64,000 nucleotides of DNA, from the NCBI RefSeq assembly GCF_017874735.1, contig NZ_JAGGLV010000010.1, positions 124,001 to 188,000 of the forward strand, read 5' to 3'. The translations under genes were made by a program, and so were the position numbers. The stretch comes from Paenibacillus silagei. Lineage in GTDB: Bacteria > Bacillota > Bacilli > Paenibacillales > Paenibacillaceae. This document shows, one piece after another, positions 57,043 to 64,000 of the stretch (its first letter is position 1; each line of letters opens with the position of its first letter). The notes under the pieces are model-generated. The model was not told where the DNA came from. It saw nothing but the letters and a program-made list of their open reading frames with translations, and made no database searches.

Positions 57043-58566
57043 ATGCACTATACCAATCCCATCATATCCGGTTTCCATCCCGATCCCAGCATCTGCAGGT
57101 TAGGGGATGATTATTATCTGGTGACCAGCACATTTGAATATTATCCGGGCGTCCCTGTCTTTCACAGCAGGGATCTTGTCCACTGGCGTCAGATCGGCCA
57201 TTGCCTTACAACGGTAGAACAGCTGCCGCTGGAGAATTCGTGGAGCTCAGGCGGAATATTCGCGCCGACCCTCCGTTACCATAACGGCTGGTTCTATATG
57301 GTGACCACGAATGTAAGCGGGATGGGCAATTTCTTCGTCAAAACACAGCATCCGGAAGGTCCCTGGTCGGAGCCCTATCTGGTTGCGCAGAGCGGAATTG
57401 ATCCTTCCCTGTACTTCGATGAGGACGGGCGCGTATATTTCCAGTCCGCCATGGACGGCGGACAGGGGAACGGGATCTACCAGTGCGAGATTGATATCGC
57501 GACCGGGGAAATGCTGACCGGGAGCGTGCTGATCTGGACAGGAACGGGCGGCGCTCATCCCGAGGCTCCGCATCTGTACCGGAAGAACGGCTGGTATTAT
57601 CTGATGATCGCTGAAGGCGGAACGGAGTATGGACATATGGAGACCATCGCCAGAAGCCGTCAGCCTTATGGTCCGTATGCTGCTTGTCCCCATAATCCGA
57701 TTCTGTCCAACCGCAGTACGGCAATCAGCATACAAGCCACAGGCCATGCCGATCTGGTTGAGGCACAGGACGGGAGCTGGTGGGCGGTGTGCTTAGGCAT
57801 CCGTCCGGTCTCCTATCCGATGGGCCATCATCTGGGCAGAGAGAGCTTCCTGGCTCCCGTAACCTGGACATCCGAGGGTTGGCCGGTTATCGGGAACGGC
57901 GGCCACATCGAGCCGGTTATGGACTCGCCGCTGCTGCCGGAAGTCCGCTGGCCGGCGAAGCCCGTAAGAGACCATTTCGATGATACCCGGCTGGGGCTGG
58001 ACTGGACTTTTCTGCGTAATCCGGCGGAAGGAAGCTGGTCGCTCGAAGAACGGCCGGGCCATCTCGTTCTGCATGGCCACGAGGCAACGCTGAATGAAGC
58101 CGCCGCACCTGCCTTTGCGGGCCGCCGCCTCAGCCACTTCACAGCCAATATAGCAGCAGAGCTGGATTATGAGCCGCAGCATGAAGGGGAAGAAGCCGGA
58201 ATTGCAGTGTACAAGAACGAGAAGCATCATTATGAGCTGGTGATCCGCTCTGTCAGCGGGCGGAGAGCCGCCGTGTTCCGGCGGACGGTCGGTTCACTCC
58301 GGGTGGAGCATGTGGAGGAGTGTCCTGACGGGCCGGTCATCCTGAGAATCAAGGCGCTGCCCGGCAGCATAGAAGCCTCGGTTGAGGCACCGGATTCCGG
58401 GGTGATCGAGCTGGGGGCTGGAGAGACACATTATCTCAGCACCGAAATCTCAGGAGGGTTCACCGGGGTATTCGTTGCCATGTATGCAACGTCCGTGACG
58501 GGACAGGGCGCTCCGGCAGCGTATGACTGGTTCGATTATGAGCCGCTGGATCAGCCGGCGGTATAA
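57043..58566 (+). CDS. Glycoside hydrolase family 43 (beta-xylosidase/arabinofuranosidase-like)
   Basis: 507 residues, no signal peptide. A five-bladed propeller (about 1-300) with base Asp in GFHPDPSICR, the pKa-tuning Asp in SGIDPSLYFDEDG and acid Glu in GGAHPEAPHLYRKNG, all classic GH43. A C-terminal beta-sandwich (about 310-507, with HLVLHGHEATLNE and YDWFDYE) matches subfamilies that act on xylo- or arabino-oligosaccharides. Cytoplasmic location fits processing of imported oligomers. CAGGAG precedes the ATG; a terminator follows at 58572. Between an AraC regulator and kinase-like gene, probably its own unit. Confidence 0.92.
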   Translation: MHYTNPIISGFHPDPSICRLGDDYYLVTSTFEYYPGVPVFHSRDLVHWRQIGHCLTTVEQLPLENSWSSGGIFAPTLRYHNGWFYMVTTNVSGMGNFFVKTQHPEGPWSEPYLVAQSGIDPSLYFDEDGRVYFQSAMDGGQGNGIYQCEIDIATGEMLTGSVLIWTGTGGAHPEAPHLYRKNGWYYLMIAEGGTEYGHMETIARSRQPYGPYAACPHNPILSNRSTAISIQATGHADLVEAQDGSWWAVCLGIRPVSYPMGHHLGRESFLAPVTWTSEGWPVIGNGGHIEPVMDSPLLPEVRWPAKPVRDHFDDTRLGLDWTFLRNPAEGSWSLEERPGHLVLHGHEATLNEAAAPAFAGRRLSHFTANIAAELDYEPQHEGEEAGIAVYKNEKHHYELVIRSVSGRRAAVFRRTVGSLRVEHVEECPDGPVILRIKALPGSIEASVEAPDSGVIELGAGETHYLSTEISGGFTGVFVAMYATSVTGQGAPAAYDWFDYEPLDQPAV

Positions 58567-58571
58567 GGAGT

Positions 58572-58606
58572 GAGCAGCAGTTCCTTGGGACATGCTGCTC
58601 TTTTTT
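58572..58606. terminator. Intrinsic terminator
   Basis: GAGCAGCA (58572-58579) pairs with TGCTGCTC (58593-58600), followed by six T on the plus strand. It ends the GH43 gene and may also serve the convergent AraC gene. Confidence 0.85.
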
Positions 58607-58641
58607 GCGTTAAACGACGTATGGACCTGGCTGCTGCACAA

Positions 58642-59502
58642 CTACTGCTGATTGCGGTAGGCCTTCGGAGACTTGCCGTACGTTTTTTTGAAGAGACGGG
58701 CGAAGTAGTTACTGTCATTAAATCCGCACCTATAGGAGATGTCTGTAATAGGGTGTCTGGTTTGCTTGAGCAGTGAGCATGCATGTTCCAGCCGGAGACG
58801 CTGAATATAAGCAATCGGTGTAGTCAGATAATACGCCTGGAATATCCTGTTCAAATGACGGACGGAAATATCCGATTTGGCGGCAATGGCATCAAGAGTA
58901 ACCGGTTCATGATAGTGATCCTCAATATAGGAGATCGCACTGGCGAGGTGCATCAGGCTGTTGTCCACGCCCTTTTCCTGAATGTCATAATGTCTGGACA
59001 GATACACGACCAGCTCCATGAATTTGGAGGCGAGCATGGTCTGATAGCCGTGCTGCTTCTGTTCATATTCGGTAATCATGCCGGCCACAAGCGATGAGAC
59101 AGCCTCCAGGCTGACGATGGGGAGGTTCATTTTGCTTTTATAGGCGTTAATGCTGCGGTAAAAGGGTTCTAAGACAAACAGCGCCTGATAGCCGTTCAGC
59201 GTTCTTAAGTCTGGTCCGGCCAGCTTAAGCATGCCTGATTTGTACATAATGTTGCAAATTCTGAAATCATAAGGGTCCTTATAGGCATGGGGAGTGCCGC
59301 CGTTAATCACGAATACATTGCCTTTCTTGATAAAAGCCTCTTCGTCGTTGACGATATGCGCAGCATGTCCGTTCAGCACAATGACAAGCTCGGAGAAGTC
59401 TGCATGCTGATGGAGGGAGGTGTCTTCTTCGTGCCCGCCATATTGGATAAAGAAAGGAAAATGCTCGTCAGTCGTGAACCAGTTCAAATATACATTGCTC
59501 AC
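58642..59502 (-). CDS. AraC family transcriptional regulator
   Basis: 286 residues, starting at GTG 59502 with GGGAG five bases upstream. An N-terminal cupin (ADFSELVIVLNGHAAHIVND, FVINGGTPHAYKD) is followed by two helix-turn-helix motifs (VTLDAIAAKSDISVRHLNRIF; PITDISYRCGFNDSNYFARLF). It is divergent from a binding-lipoprotein gene at 59632 and convergent with GH43, so it probably controls sugar uptake and GH43 expression. The 129-base divergent gap has a cre-like box near the lipoprotein start. Confidence 0.92.
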   Translation of the reverse strand: MSNVYLNWFTTDEHFPFFIQYGGHEEDTSLHQHADFSELVIVLNGHAAHIVNDEEAFIKKGNVFVINGGTPHAYKDPYDFRICNIMYKSGMLKLAGPDLRTLNGYQALFVLEPFYRSINAYKSKMNLPIVSLEAVSSLVAGMITEYEQKQHGYQTMLASKFMELVVYLSRHYDIQEKGVDNSLMHLASAISYIEDHYHEPVTLDAIAAKSDISVRHLNRIFQAYYLTTPIAYIQRLRLEHACSLLKQTRHPITDISYRCGFNDSNYFARLFKKTYGKSPKAYRNQQ

Positions 59503-59598
59503 AAAGCTCCCACCTCAGAAATACGTATTTGTCTATATAATGCTAGTCTGCGACTTGAAAATCAAGGTTATCCGCCAAAGGTGACGCTAAAATATAAC

Positions 59599-59612
59599 TG
59601 TAAACGCATTCA
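59599..59612. promoter_or_regulatory. cre-like catabolite box before the binding-lipoprotein gene
   Basis: TGTAAACGCATTCA matches the CcpA cre consensus TGWNANCGNTNWCA with one mismatch (A for T at position 10). It lies 20 bases before the lipoprotein ATG, where CcpA or a LacI protein could block transcription. Confidence 0.5.
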
Positions 59613-59631
59613 ACCAAAGGGGATGAGACGG

Positions 59632-61347
59632 ATGAAAAAACAAATACCAAGAAGATTAGGGATGGGTCTGCTGGCAAGTATGCTGCTCATTTCGGCAGGC
59701 TGCAGCAACAGCAGCAGTGCCGGAAATAACACAAAGAATACAACGAACGGAAATAACAGCGCAAATGATACAGCTCCTGTAACGTTTACCTTCTTTGGCG
59801 CCGATGCCAGTCCGAATTGGAACAGGATGGAGGATGATATCGGCAAGGAGATTGTTGCCAAAACAGGTGTTACCCTGAACGCGGAATATGATGTGGGCAG
59901 CGGAGGGGGACAGGACAAAATCTCAATGATGGCAGCCAGCGGAGAGTATCCTGATATGATCTATGCCAAGGGAGAGCTGGGCAAGCTGGTGGATGCCGAA
60001 GCCATTATCGACCTGACCGAGCTGATTGATAAATATGCTCCGAATATAAAGAAAGTCATGGATGGGAACATGAACCGGATGAAATACAGCAAGGATAATC
60101 AGGCGATCTATTCGATCCCGACGAATGTCGGCATTGATCAACAGAGCTTCGATGCGACGAACGGATTTCAGATTCAGCACCGCGTATTGAAAGAGCTTGG
60201 ATATCCCGAAGTCCGGACGGTGAAGGATTTCGAGAATGTCCTCAAGGCGTATGTGGCTAAGCATCCAACGACGGACGGGCAGCCGACCATACCGCTGACC
60301 GTCAATGCTGACGGCTGGAAGATCATGATTACGGTGACAAACCAGGGCGATATCACTACCGGAGGAACCAATGACGGCGAATATTATGTGAACCCTGAGA
60401 CGTACGAGACGATGCTGCATTATAAGAAGCCTGAAGAGAAGGAGTACTTCCGCTGGCTGAACCATATGTACAATGAAGGGCTGCTCGACAAGGAATCCTT
60501 TGTTCAAAAGGATGACCAGTACAAATCCAAAATCTCCAGCGGCCGGGTGCTGGGGCTCACCTCAGTGGAATGGGAGTATCAGGATGCGGAGAACGCCCTG
60601 AAGGCTGCGGGCAAAGACGAATATACGTACGCCCACTTCCCGGTTACGCTGAGTGAGGAGTACAAGGATCACGCCATGCAGTCTGTCGGAGTGGACGGCT
60701 ACGGGATCAGTATCACCACGGCTTGTAAAGATCCGGTCCGCGCAATTAAATTCCTGGACTGGCTCTCCTCGGAAGAAGGCCAGGTGCTGAGAAACTGGGG
60801 GATCGAAGGCAAGCATTATAATGTGGAGAACGGGAAGCGCGTCATCCCTGCCGACATTCTCGATCAGAAGGTCAACGATGCAGCAAGTTTCACCAAGGCG
60901 ACAGGGGTGGGATTGTATTCCACGCTGGGAGTCCGCTACGGGGACGGTGTGAAGGATTCTACAGGCAATTACTATACTACGAACTTCCCGGAACAGATTC
61001 TGGCCGAATATTCGGATGCGGAGAAGGCGAGTCTGGCTGCGTATAACGCAACAACCTGGAAAGACCTGTTCCCGGCGGAGGATGAATTCCCGGTCAAGGA
61101 ATGGGGCGCGCTGTACAATATGCCGGTGCCGACAGATGGGGATTATCAGGTAATCTATCAAAAGACGCAGGATATCGTCCATAAAAGGATTCCCGAAGCC
61201 ATTCTCTCCCGCACAGCCGATTTCGATAAAATCTACGACGATTTCATTGCGGAGCTGAATAAAGCGGGTGCAGAGAAAATGGAGAAGGAATATACGGAGC
61301 TGGTTAAAGCGAGAGTCTCGCTGTTTACCGGGAAGGAGATTGAATAG
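59632..61347 (+). CDS. Extracellular solute-binding lipoprotein (sugar ABC transporter)
   Basis: 571 residues from ATG 59632, 9 bases after AAAGGGG; the ATG at 59623 touches that site and the long frame back to 59287 overlaps the AraC gene. Signal peptide with lipobox ISAGC and a Ser/Asn-rich linker. The long family 1-type binding domain shows the TAGEYPDM-like AASGEYPDMIYAKGEL, GVDGYGISITTACKDPVRAI and WGIEGKHYNVENGKRV motifs of LipO/YtcQ-like proteins. No permease genes adjoin, which is unusual; they must be elsewhere or beyond the window. Probably binds a plant-derived oligosaccharide. Confidence 0.9.
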   Translation: MKKQIPRRLGMGLLASMLLISAGCSNSSSAGNNTKNTTNGNNSANDTAPVTFTFFGADASPNWNRMEDDIGKEIVAKTGVTLNAEYDVGSGGGQDKISMMAASGEYPDMIYAKGELGKLVDAEAIIDLTELIDKYAPNIKKVMDGNMNRMKYSKDNQAIYSIPTNVGIDQQSFDATNGFQIQHRVLKELGYPEVRTVKDFENVLKAYVAKHPTTDGQPTIPLTVNADGWKIMITVTNQGDITTGGTNDGEYYVNPETYETMLHYKKPEEKEYFRWLNHMYNEGLLDKESFVQKDDQYKSKISSGRVLGLTSVEWEYQDAENALKAAGKDEYTYAHFPVTLSEEYKDHAMQSVGVDGYGISITTACKDPVRAIKFLDWLSSEEGQVLRNWGIEGKHYNVENGKRVIPADILDQKVNDAASFTKATGVGLYSTLGVRYGDGVKDSTGNYYTTNFPEQILAEYSDAEKASLAAYNATTWKDLFPAEDEFPVKEWGALYNMPVPTDGDYQVIYQKTQDIVHKRIPEAILSRTADFDKIYDDFIAELNKAGAEKMEKEYTELVKARVSLFTGKEIE

Positions 61348-61391
61348 CAGAGCCGCTTAGCTTACGCGGCAGAGATATTCAGAGAGATTCA

Positions 61392-61437
61392 AAAAGGGCA
61401 TTTCTGCGGCTAAGAAATTAGCCTGGAAAGCCCTTTT
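61392..61437. terminator. Bidirectional intrinsic terminator
   Basis: AAAAGGGC (61392-61399) pairs with GCCCTTTT (61430-61437), with inner GGCTA / TAGCC. It lies between the convergent lipoprotein and AraC genes. Confidence 0.75.
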
Positions 61438-61452
61438 CGTTCGAGTACAGAT

Positions 61453-62349
61453 TCAGCCCTTCGGGATCTTCCGGTAGCTTGAAGGAGAGAACCCCGAAAT
61501 CTTCTTGAACAGCCTGGAGAAGTAATAAGGGTCGTTGATCCCTATAGCGGAGCCGACCTCCTTAATGCTGAGCTCGGTGAGATCGAGCAGATGGCCTGCC
61601 CGCTGGATCTTGAGCCGCAGGAAATACCCGATCGGGGAGACCCCGGTCTCGGCGTTGAAGATATAGATCAGATGCTGCTTCGACACGCCGACCTGCTTAG
61701 CCAGCTCAGGCAGGGTGAGGTTGCTGCCCAGCCGTCCGTTCATATACTGGATCGCCTGTTCCAGATACGTCCCGCGTTTCTTCTCCTGCGCGGACGGGCC
61801 TGCCGTAATGCCGATGCCGGAGAGCAGCTGTCTGGCCGTCTGGGCGATGTGCACATGGGTAGCCAGGGCGTAAGTCCGCTCAGCTAGCAGCTCATAGGCA
61901 GGAACGAACCATTCGATAAGCCGGGCCTTGCCGCTCGGGGCCAGGCCGAGGGGAGCGCCCGACAATCCGAACAGCTTCACCAGCCGGTCCGCATGATTTC
62001 CTTTGAAATGGAACCAGTAAATGCTCCATGGCTCTTCCTGCATGGCCCCGTACCGGTGCGGGGTGTGTGGAGGAATAATGACCATATCTCCCGGCTGCAT
62101 GAGTATCTGCTCCCCGTGGTTCAGCTCCACCCAGCCCTCTCCCGCTTCACATAAGATTAAGATATGCGACGGGCTGCCTTCGAGGCGTTCCCTGAAATGA
62201 TAACGGGCATTCGGGAAATAACCAATGTCCGTAATGAACAAGGAGGCGGTCAGCTCCTCCTGCTCCAATTCCTTCATCCAATACTCCGGCAGCACATACA
62301 GCTTCTCCTCCACAAACCCTTCCGGCTTGCGGATATGACCGTGATTCAT
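61453..62349 (-). CDS. AraC family transcriptional regulator
   Basis: 298 residues, ATG 62349 behind GGAGGGGG. The N-terminal cupin domain (HILILCEAGEGWVELNHGEQ, GDMVIIPPHTPHRYG) is followed by two helix-turn-helix motifs (LTLPELAKQVGVSKQHLIYIF; SIKEVGSAIGINDPYYFSRLF). It is divergent from the DUF5107 gene at 63035 across a 685-base repeat-rich gap, so it may control that gene or the lipoprotein gene it converges with. Confidence 0.92.
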   Translation of the reverse strand: MNHGHIRKPEGFVEEKLYVLPEYWMKELEQEELTASLFITDIGYFPNARYHFRERLEGSPSHILILCEAGEGWVELNHGEQILMQPGDMVIIPPHTPHRYGAMQEEPWSIYWFHFKGNHADRLVKLFGLSGAPLGLAPSGKARLIEWFVPAYELLAERTYALATHVHIAQTARQLLSGIGITAGPSAQEKKRGTYLEQAIQYMNGRLGSNLTLPELAKQVGVSKQHLIYIFNAETGVSPIGYFLRLKIQRAGHLLDLTELSIKEVGSAIGINDPYYFSRLFKKISGFSPSSYRKIPKG

Positions 62350-62538
62350 ACCGCTTCCCCCTCCTGAATAGATCGTATATAAACCAAACGTTAGACACCC
62401 TGGCCCAACAACTAACTTTCCAATCTCTTCTCGTAGGCATCAGCGTATTCATTCGAAGGCTTAGAACGGGATATCCCCTTCCAAAAGAAGTGCAATTGAG
62501 TTTTTTGGGAGCCGTAGAGACTGAATATAGGGAATGCG

Positions 62539-62577
62539 AGATGCTTGGGTGCTGGAATGCTAAGATGCTTCGGTGCT
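62539..62577. repeat. Short direct repeat, 24-bp period
   Basis: AGATGCTTGGGTGCT (62539-62553) recurs as AGATGCTTCGGTGCT (62563-62577), one mismatch, and shorter GGTGCT/GGATGCT pieces continue to about 62596. Confidence 0.6.
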
Positions 62578-62605
62578 CGGTGCTCGGATGCTGAGATGAT
62601 GAAAA

Positions 62606-62782
62606 TGTTGCACATTTTGCAATTTTGATTCTCTGGTACAGTGGTGCCAGGGCGGATTGTTGCACAAAATGCAGGAATTTCCCCGTTTGGCCTCAGGTAG
62701 GAGGACAGATGTTGATTTTTGTGCAACAATTCCGGTTTAAGGCTGAATTCAGGAGCGGAATGTTGCATTATGGGCAGGATTT
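62606..62782. repeat. Second array of TTGCA-type palindromic elements
   Basis: TGTTGCACATTTTGCA (62606-62621), TGTTGCACAAAATGCA (62658-62673), an inverted copy TTTTTGTGCAACA (62716-62728) and TGTTGCATTATGGGCA (62761-62776) are spaced about 45-58 bp. The first resembles TTGCACTATGTGCAATAG at 41117. Two copies share the downstream GGAATTT/GGATTT word. These appear to be members of one dispersed intergenic repeat family. Confidence 0.6.
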
Positions 62783-62783
62783 A

Positions 62784-62877
62784 CCCCAACCCCAACCCCA
62801 ACCCCAACCCCAACCCCAACCCCAACCCCAACCCCAACCCCAACCCCAACCCCAACCCCAACCCCAACCCCAACCCC
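62784..62877. repeat. (CCCCAA)15.7 tandem repeat, G-quadruplex candidate
   Basis: Fifteen perfect CCCCAA units and a final CCCC run without interruption for 94 bp. The complementary strand is (TTGGGG)n, the same hexamer as the Tetrahymena telomere repeat, able to form G-quadruplexes. It is intergenic. Confidence 0.95.
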
Positions 62878-63034
62878 GACGGTTGGGAAAGTGTATGCTC
62901 ATCGCAGGGACGCCCGAAATCTAAGCTTACATAGAATAAGAATATAATCCATCACTTCCCGCATTTCGTCAATTGGAAACTCCCCGGCCAGCGGCTAGAG
63001 TAGAACTATCAAGTCAAGGGAGGCAGTGAAGGGC

Positions 63035-64000
63035 ATGAAGCAGGCAGATAGCGGTAAGATGCCGGAGGCAGCCGGGGGTAATGCAGACTACGCTGGCAAT
63101 GGAGACAATACGGACAACATGTCCAATGCGGGCAACGCAGACAACAGGGACAATACGGACAGCGCGGACCGGGTACAGGTACGGGAGACCAGTGTGATGA
63201 TACCAACCTATGAGGCAGGTGCCGCTGATCCAAATCCTATGTTTCTGGAGAAAAGAGTCTATCAAGGAAGCTCGGGGCGGGTGTATCCGCATCCTGTGAT
63301 TGAGAGCATCTCGAATGTGAAGCAGGATAGGGCGTACAAGCTGATTATTCTGGAGAATGAATATCTGCGCATAGAGATCATGCCGGAGCTTGGGGGGCGG
63401 ATCTACCGGGCGCTCGACAAGACGAACAATTATGATTTTGTCTATTATAACCGCGTAATCAAGCCAGCGCTGGTCGGCCTTGCAGGTCCCTGGATCTCCG
63501 GGGGCATTGAGTTCAACTGGCCGCAGCATCACCGCCCCAATACGTTCGGCCCGGTTGAATATAGGCTTGAGGCTGCTGAGGATGGAAGCGCTACCGTATG
63601 GGTGAGCGAGATTGACCGGATGTACGGGACGAAGGCTACGGCTGCGTTCAGACTCTATCCCGGGAGAGCCTATCTGGAGGTCCATGCGCAGTGTTATAAC
63701 CGGACGCCGCTGCCGCAGACCTTCCTCTGGTGGGCCAACCCGGCGGTTGCGGTGAATGATCAGACGCAGTCTGTTTTTCCGCCTGATGTCACAGCCGTCT
63801 TCGATCATGGCAAAAGGGATGTATCGCGGTTTCCTATTGCGACCGGTATCTACTACAAACAGGATTATTCGGAAGGCGTGGACATCTCCCGCTATAAGAA
63901 TATTCCGGTTCCGACCTCCTATATGGCCTATAAGTCGGATTATAATTTCGTCGGCGGATATGATCACGGCGTCCAGGCGGGGCTGCTGCATGTGGCTGAT
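63035..64000 (+). CDS. DUF5107 family protein with low-complexity N-terminal insert (3' end outside window)
   Basis: 322 residues are visible and the frame is open at the window end. ATG 63035 follows AAGGGAGG and a nearer GAAGGG. From about residue 46 the sequence (VQVRETSVMIPTYEAG, NPMFLEKRVYQGSSGRVYP, IMPELGGRIYRALDKTNNYD, PWISGGIEFNWPQHHRP) matches DUF5107, a galactose-mutarotase-like beta-sandwich family often found with TPR repeats and glycan genes. Residues about 14-45 are an Asn/Asp/Gly-rich insert with repeats such as GNADN and DNTD, unusual for the family. It may act as a sugar epimerase-like or carbohydrate-binding protein in the cytoplasm. Confidence 0.85.
   Translation, partial: MKQADSGKMPEAAGGNADYAGNGDNTDNMSNAGNADNRDNTDSADRVQVRETSVMIPTYEAGAADPNPMFLEKRVYQGSSGRVYPHPVIESISNVKQDRAYKLIILENEYLRIEIMPELGGRIYRALDKTNNYDFVYYNRVIKPALVGLAGPWISGGIEFNWPQHHRPNTFGPVEYRLEAAEDGSATVWVSEIDRMYGTKATAAFRLYPGRAYLEVHAQCYNRTPLPQTFLWWANPAVAVNDQTQSVFPPDVTAVFDHGKRDVSRFPIATGIYYKQDYSEGVDISRYKNIPVPTSYMAYKSDYNFVGGYDHGVQAGLLHVAD

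Larger units (their letters stand above)
62350..63034. other. Repeat-rich 685-base intergenic region
   Basis: This long gap between divergent AraC and DUF5107 genes contains no credible gene. Open frames here translate to low-complexity Pro-Gln or unrelated sequence. It holds, in order, a short 24-bp-period repeat (62539-62577), four related palindrome-type elements (62606-62782) and the (CCCCAA) tract (62784-62877). No convincing promoter was found in the last 150 bases before 63035. Confidence 0.6.

Noticed and set aside
62412..62768. A 118-residue minus-strand open frame in the repeat-rich gap
   Set aside because: It runs through the short repeats and palindromes, has no ribosome binding site and no family resemblance.
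62625..62934. Pro-Gln and Asn-Pro repeat proteins across the CCCCAA tract
   Set aside because: The frames exist only because the hexamer repeat lacks stop codons; there is no start-site support and no sequence outside the repeat that looks like protein.
63014..63991. A 325-residue minus-strand open frame at the window end
   Set aside because: The opposite strand encodes a recognisable DUF5107 protein with a good start site; the minus frame is a low-complexity shadow.

Overview
The window looks like a chromosomal segment of a Paenibacillus-type, spore-former-clade Firmicute. The basis is style rather than a marker gene: moderate GC, strong GGAGG ribosome binding sites, frequent GTG and TTG starts, an SLH-anchored surface enzyme, lipoprotein binding proteins next to LplB/YtcP-type permeases with no local ATPase, membrane-bound AraC regulators, and many glycoside hydrolases. 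No rRNA, tRNA, transposase, phage gene or true CRISPR array was seen.

Layout. 1-5.4 kb: the end of an SMC-like ATPase, a small membrane protein, an SLH-anchored amidase and a membrane protein. 5.4-13.7 kb: a five-gene sugar uptake operon on the minus strand (two permeases, binding lipoprotein, DUF1861 protein, GH130 phosphorylase) and its divergent membrane AraC regulator. 13.8-22.1 kb: two back-to-back peptide-antibiotic-type modules, BcrAB/RS-like on minus and BceRSAB-like on plus. 22.1-24.8 kb: a P2-type cation ATPase. 25.1-35.5 kb: a tightly packed eleven-gene biosynthetic operon, the most unusual region. 35.6-41.0 kb: a small protein, a MerR/alcohol dehydrogenase pair, a GH27 alpha-galactosidase, an AraC regulator and a CE2-like esterase. 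41.3-45.0 kb: a DinG-like helicase and a zinc-ribbon protein. 45.1-52.0 kb: a REC-kinase and a 1902-residue poly-HAMP hybrid kinase. 52.1-64 kb: a LacI regulator, a DUF5060/DUF4038-type glycosidase, an oxidoreductase, a small kinase-like protein, a GH43 enzyme, two AraC regulators, a binding lipoprotein and a DUF5107 protein cut by the window edge.

The 25.1-35.5 kb operon joins SbnA and SbnB (L-2,3-diaminopropionate synthesis) to a citrate-lyase-type carrier protein (CitD-like), a CitE-like lyase/aldolase and both enzymes that make and attach the carrier's prosthetic group (CitG, CitX). There is no CitF transferase and no CitC ligase. A class II aminoacyl-tRNA-synthetase-like ligase, of the type that loads amino acids onto carrier proteins, stands where CitC would be. 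Two ATP-grasp ligases, an MFS transporter and a GH88-like protein complete it. I infer a small diaminopropionate-containing peptide or pseudopeptide made with an aminoacyl-CitD intermediate; the product and exact chemistry are unknown.

The intergenic DNA is also rich: two arrays of about 20-bp palindromes at 50-60 bp spacing (41.1 and 62.6 kb), a 94-bp (CCCCAA)n tract, a 200-bp nested inverted repeat inside the GH130 operon, and several operator-like repeats beside AraC, LacI and MerR regulators.
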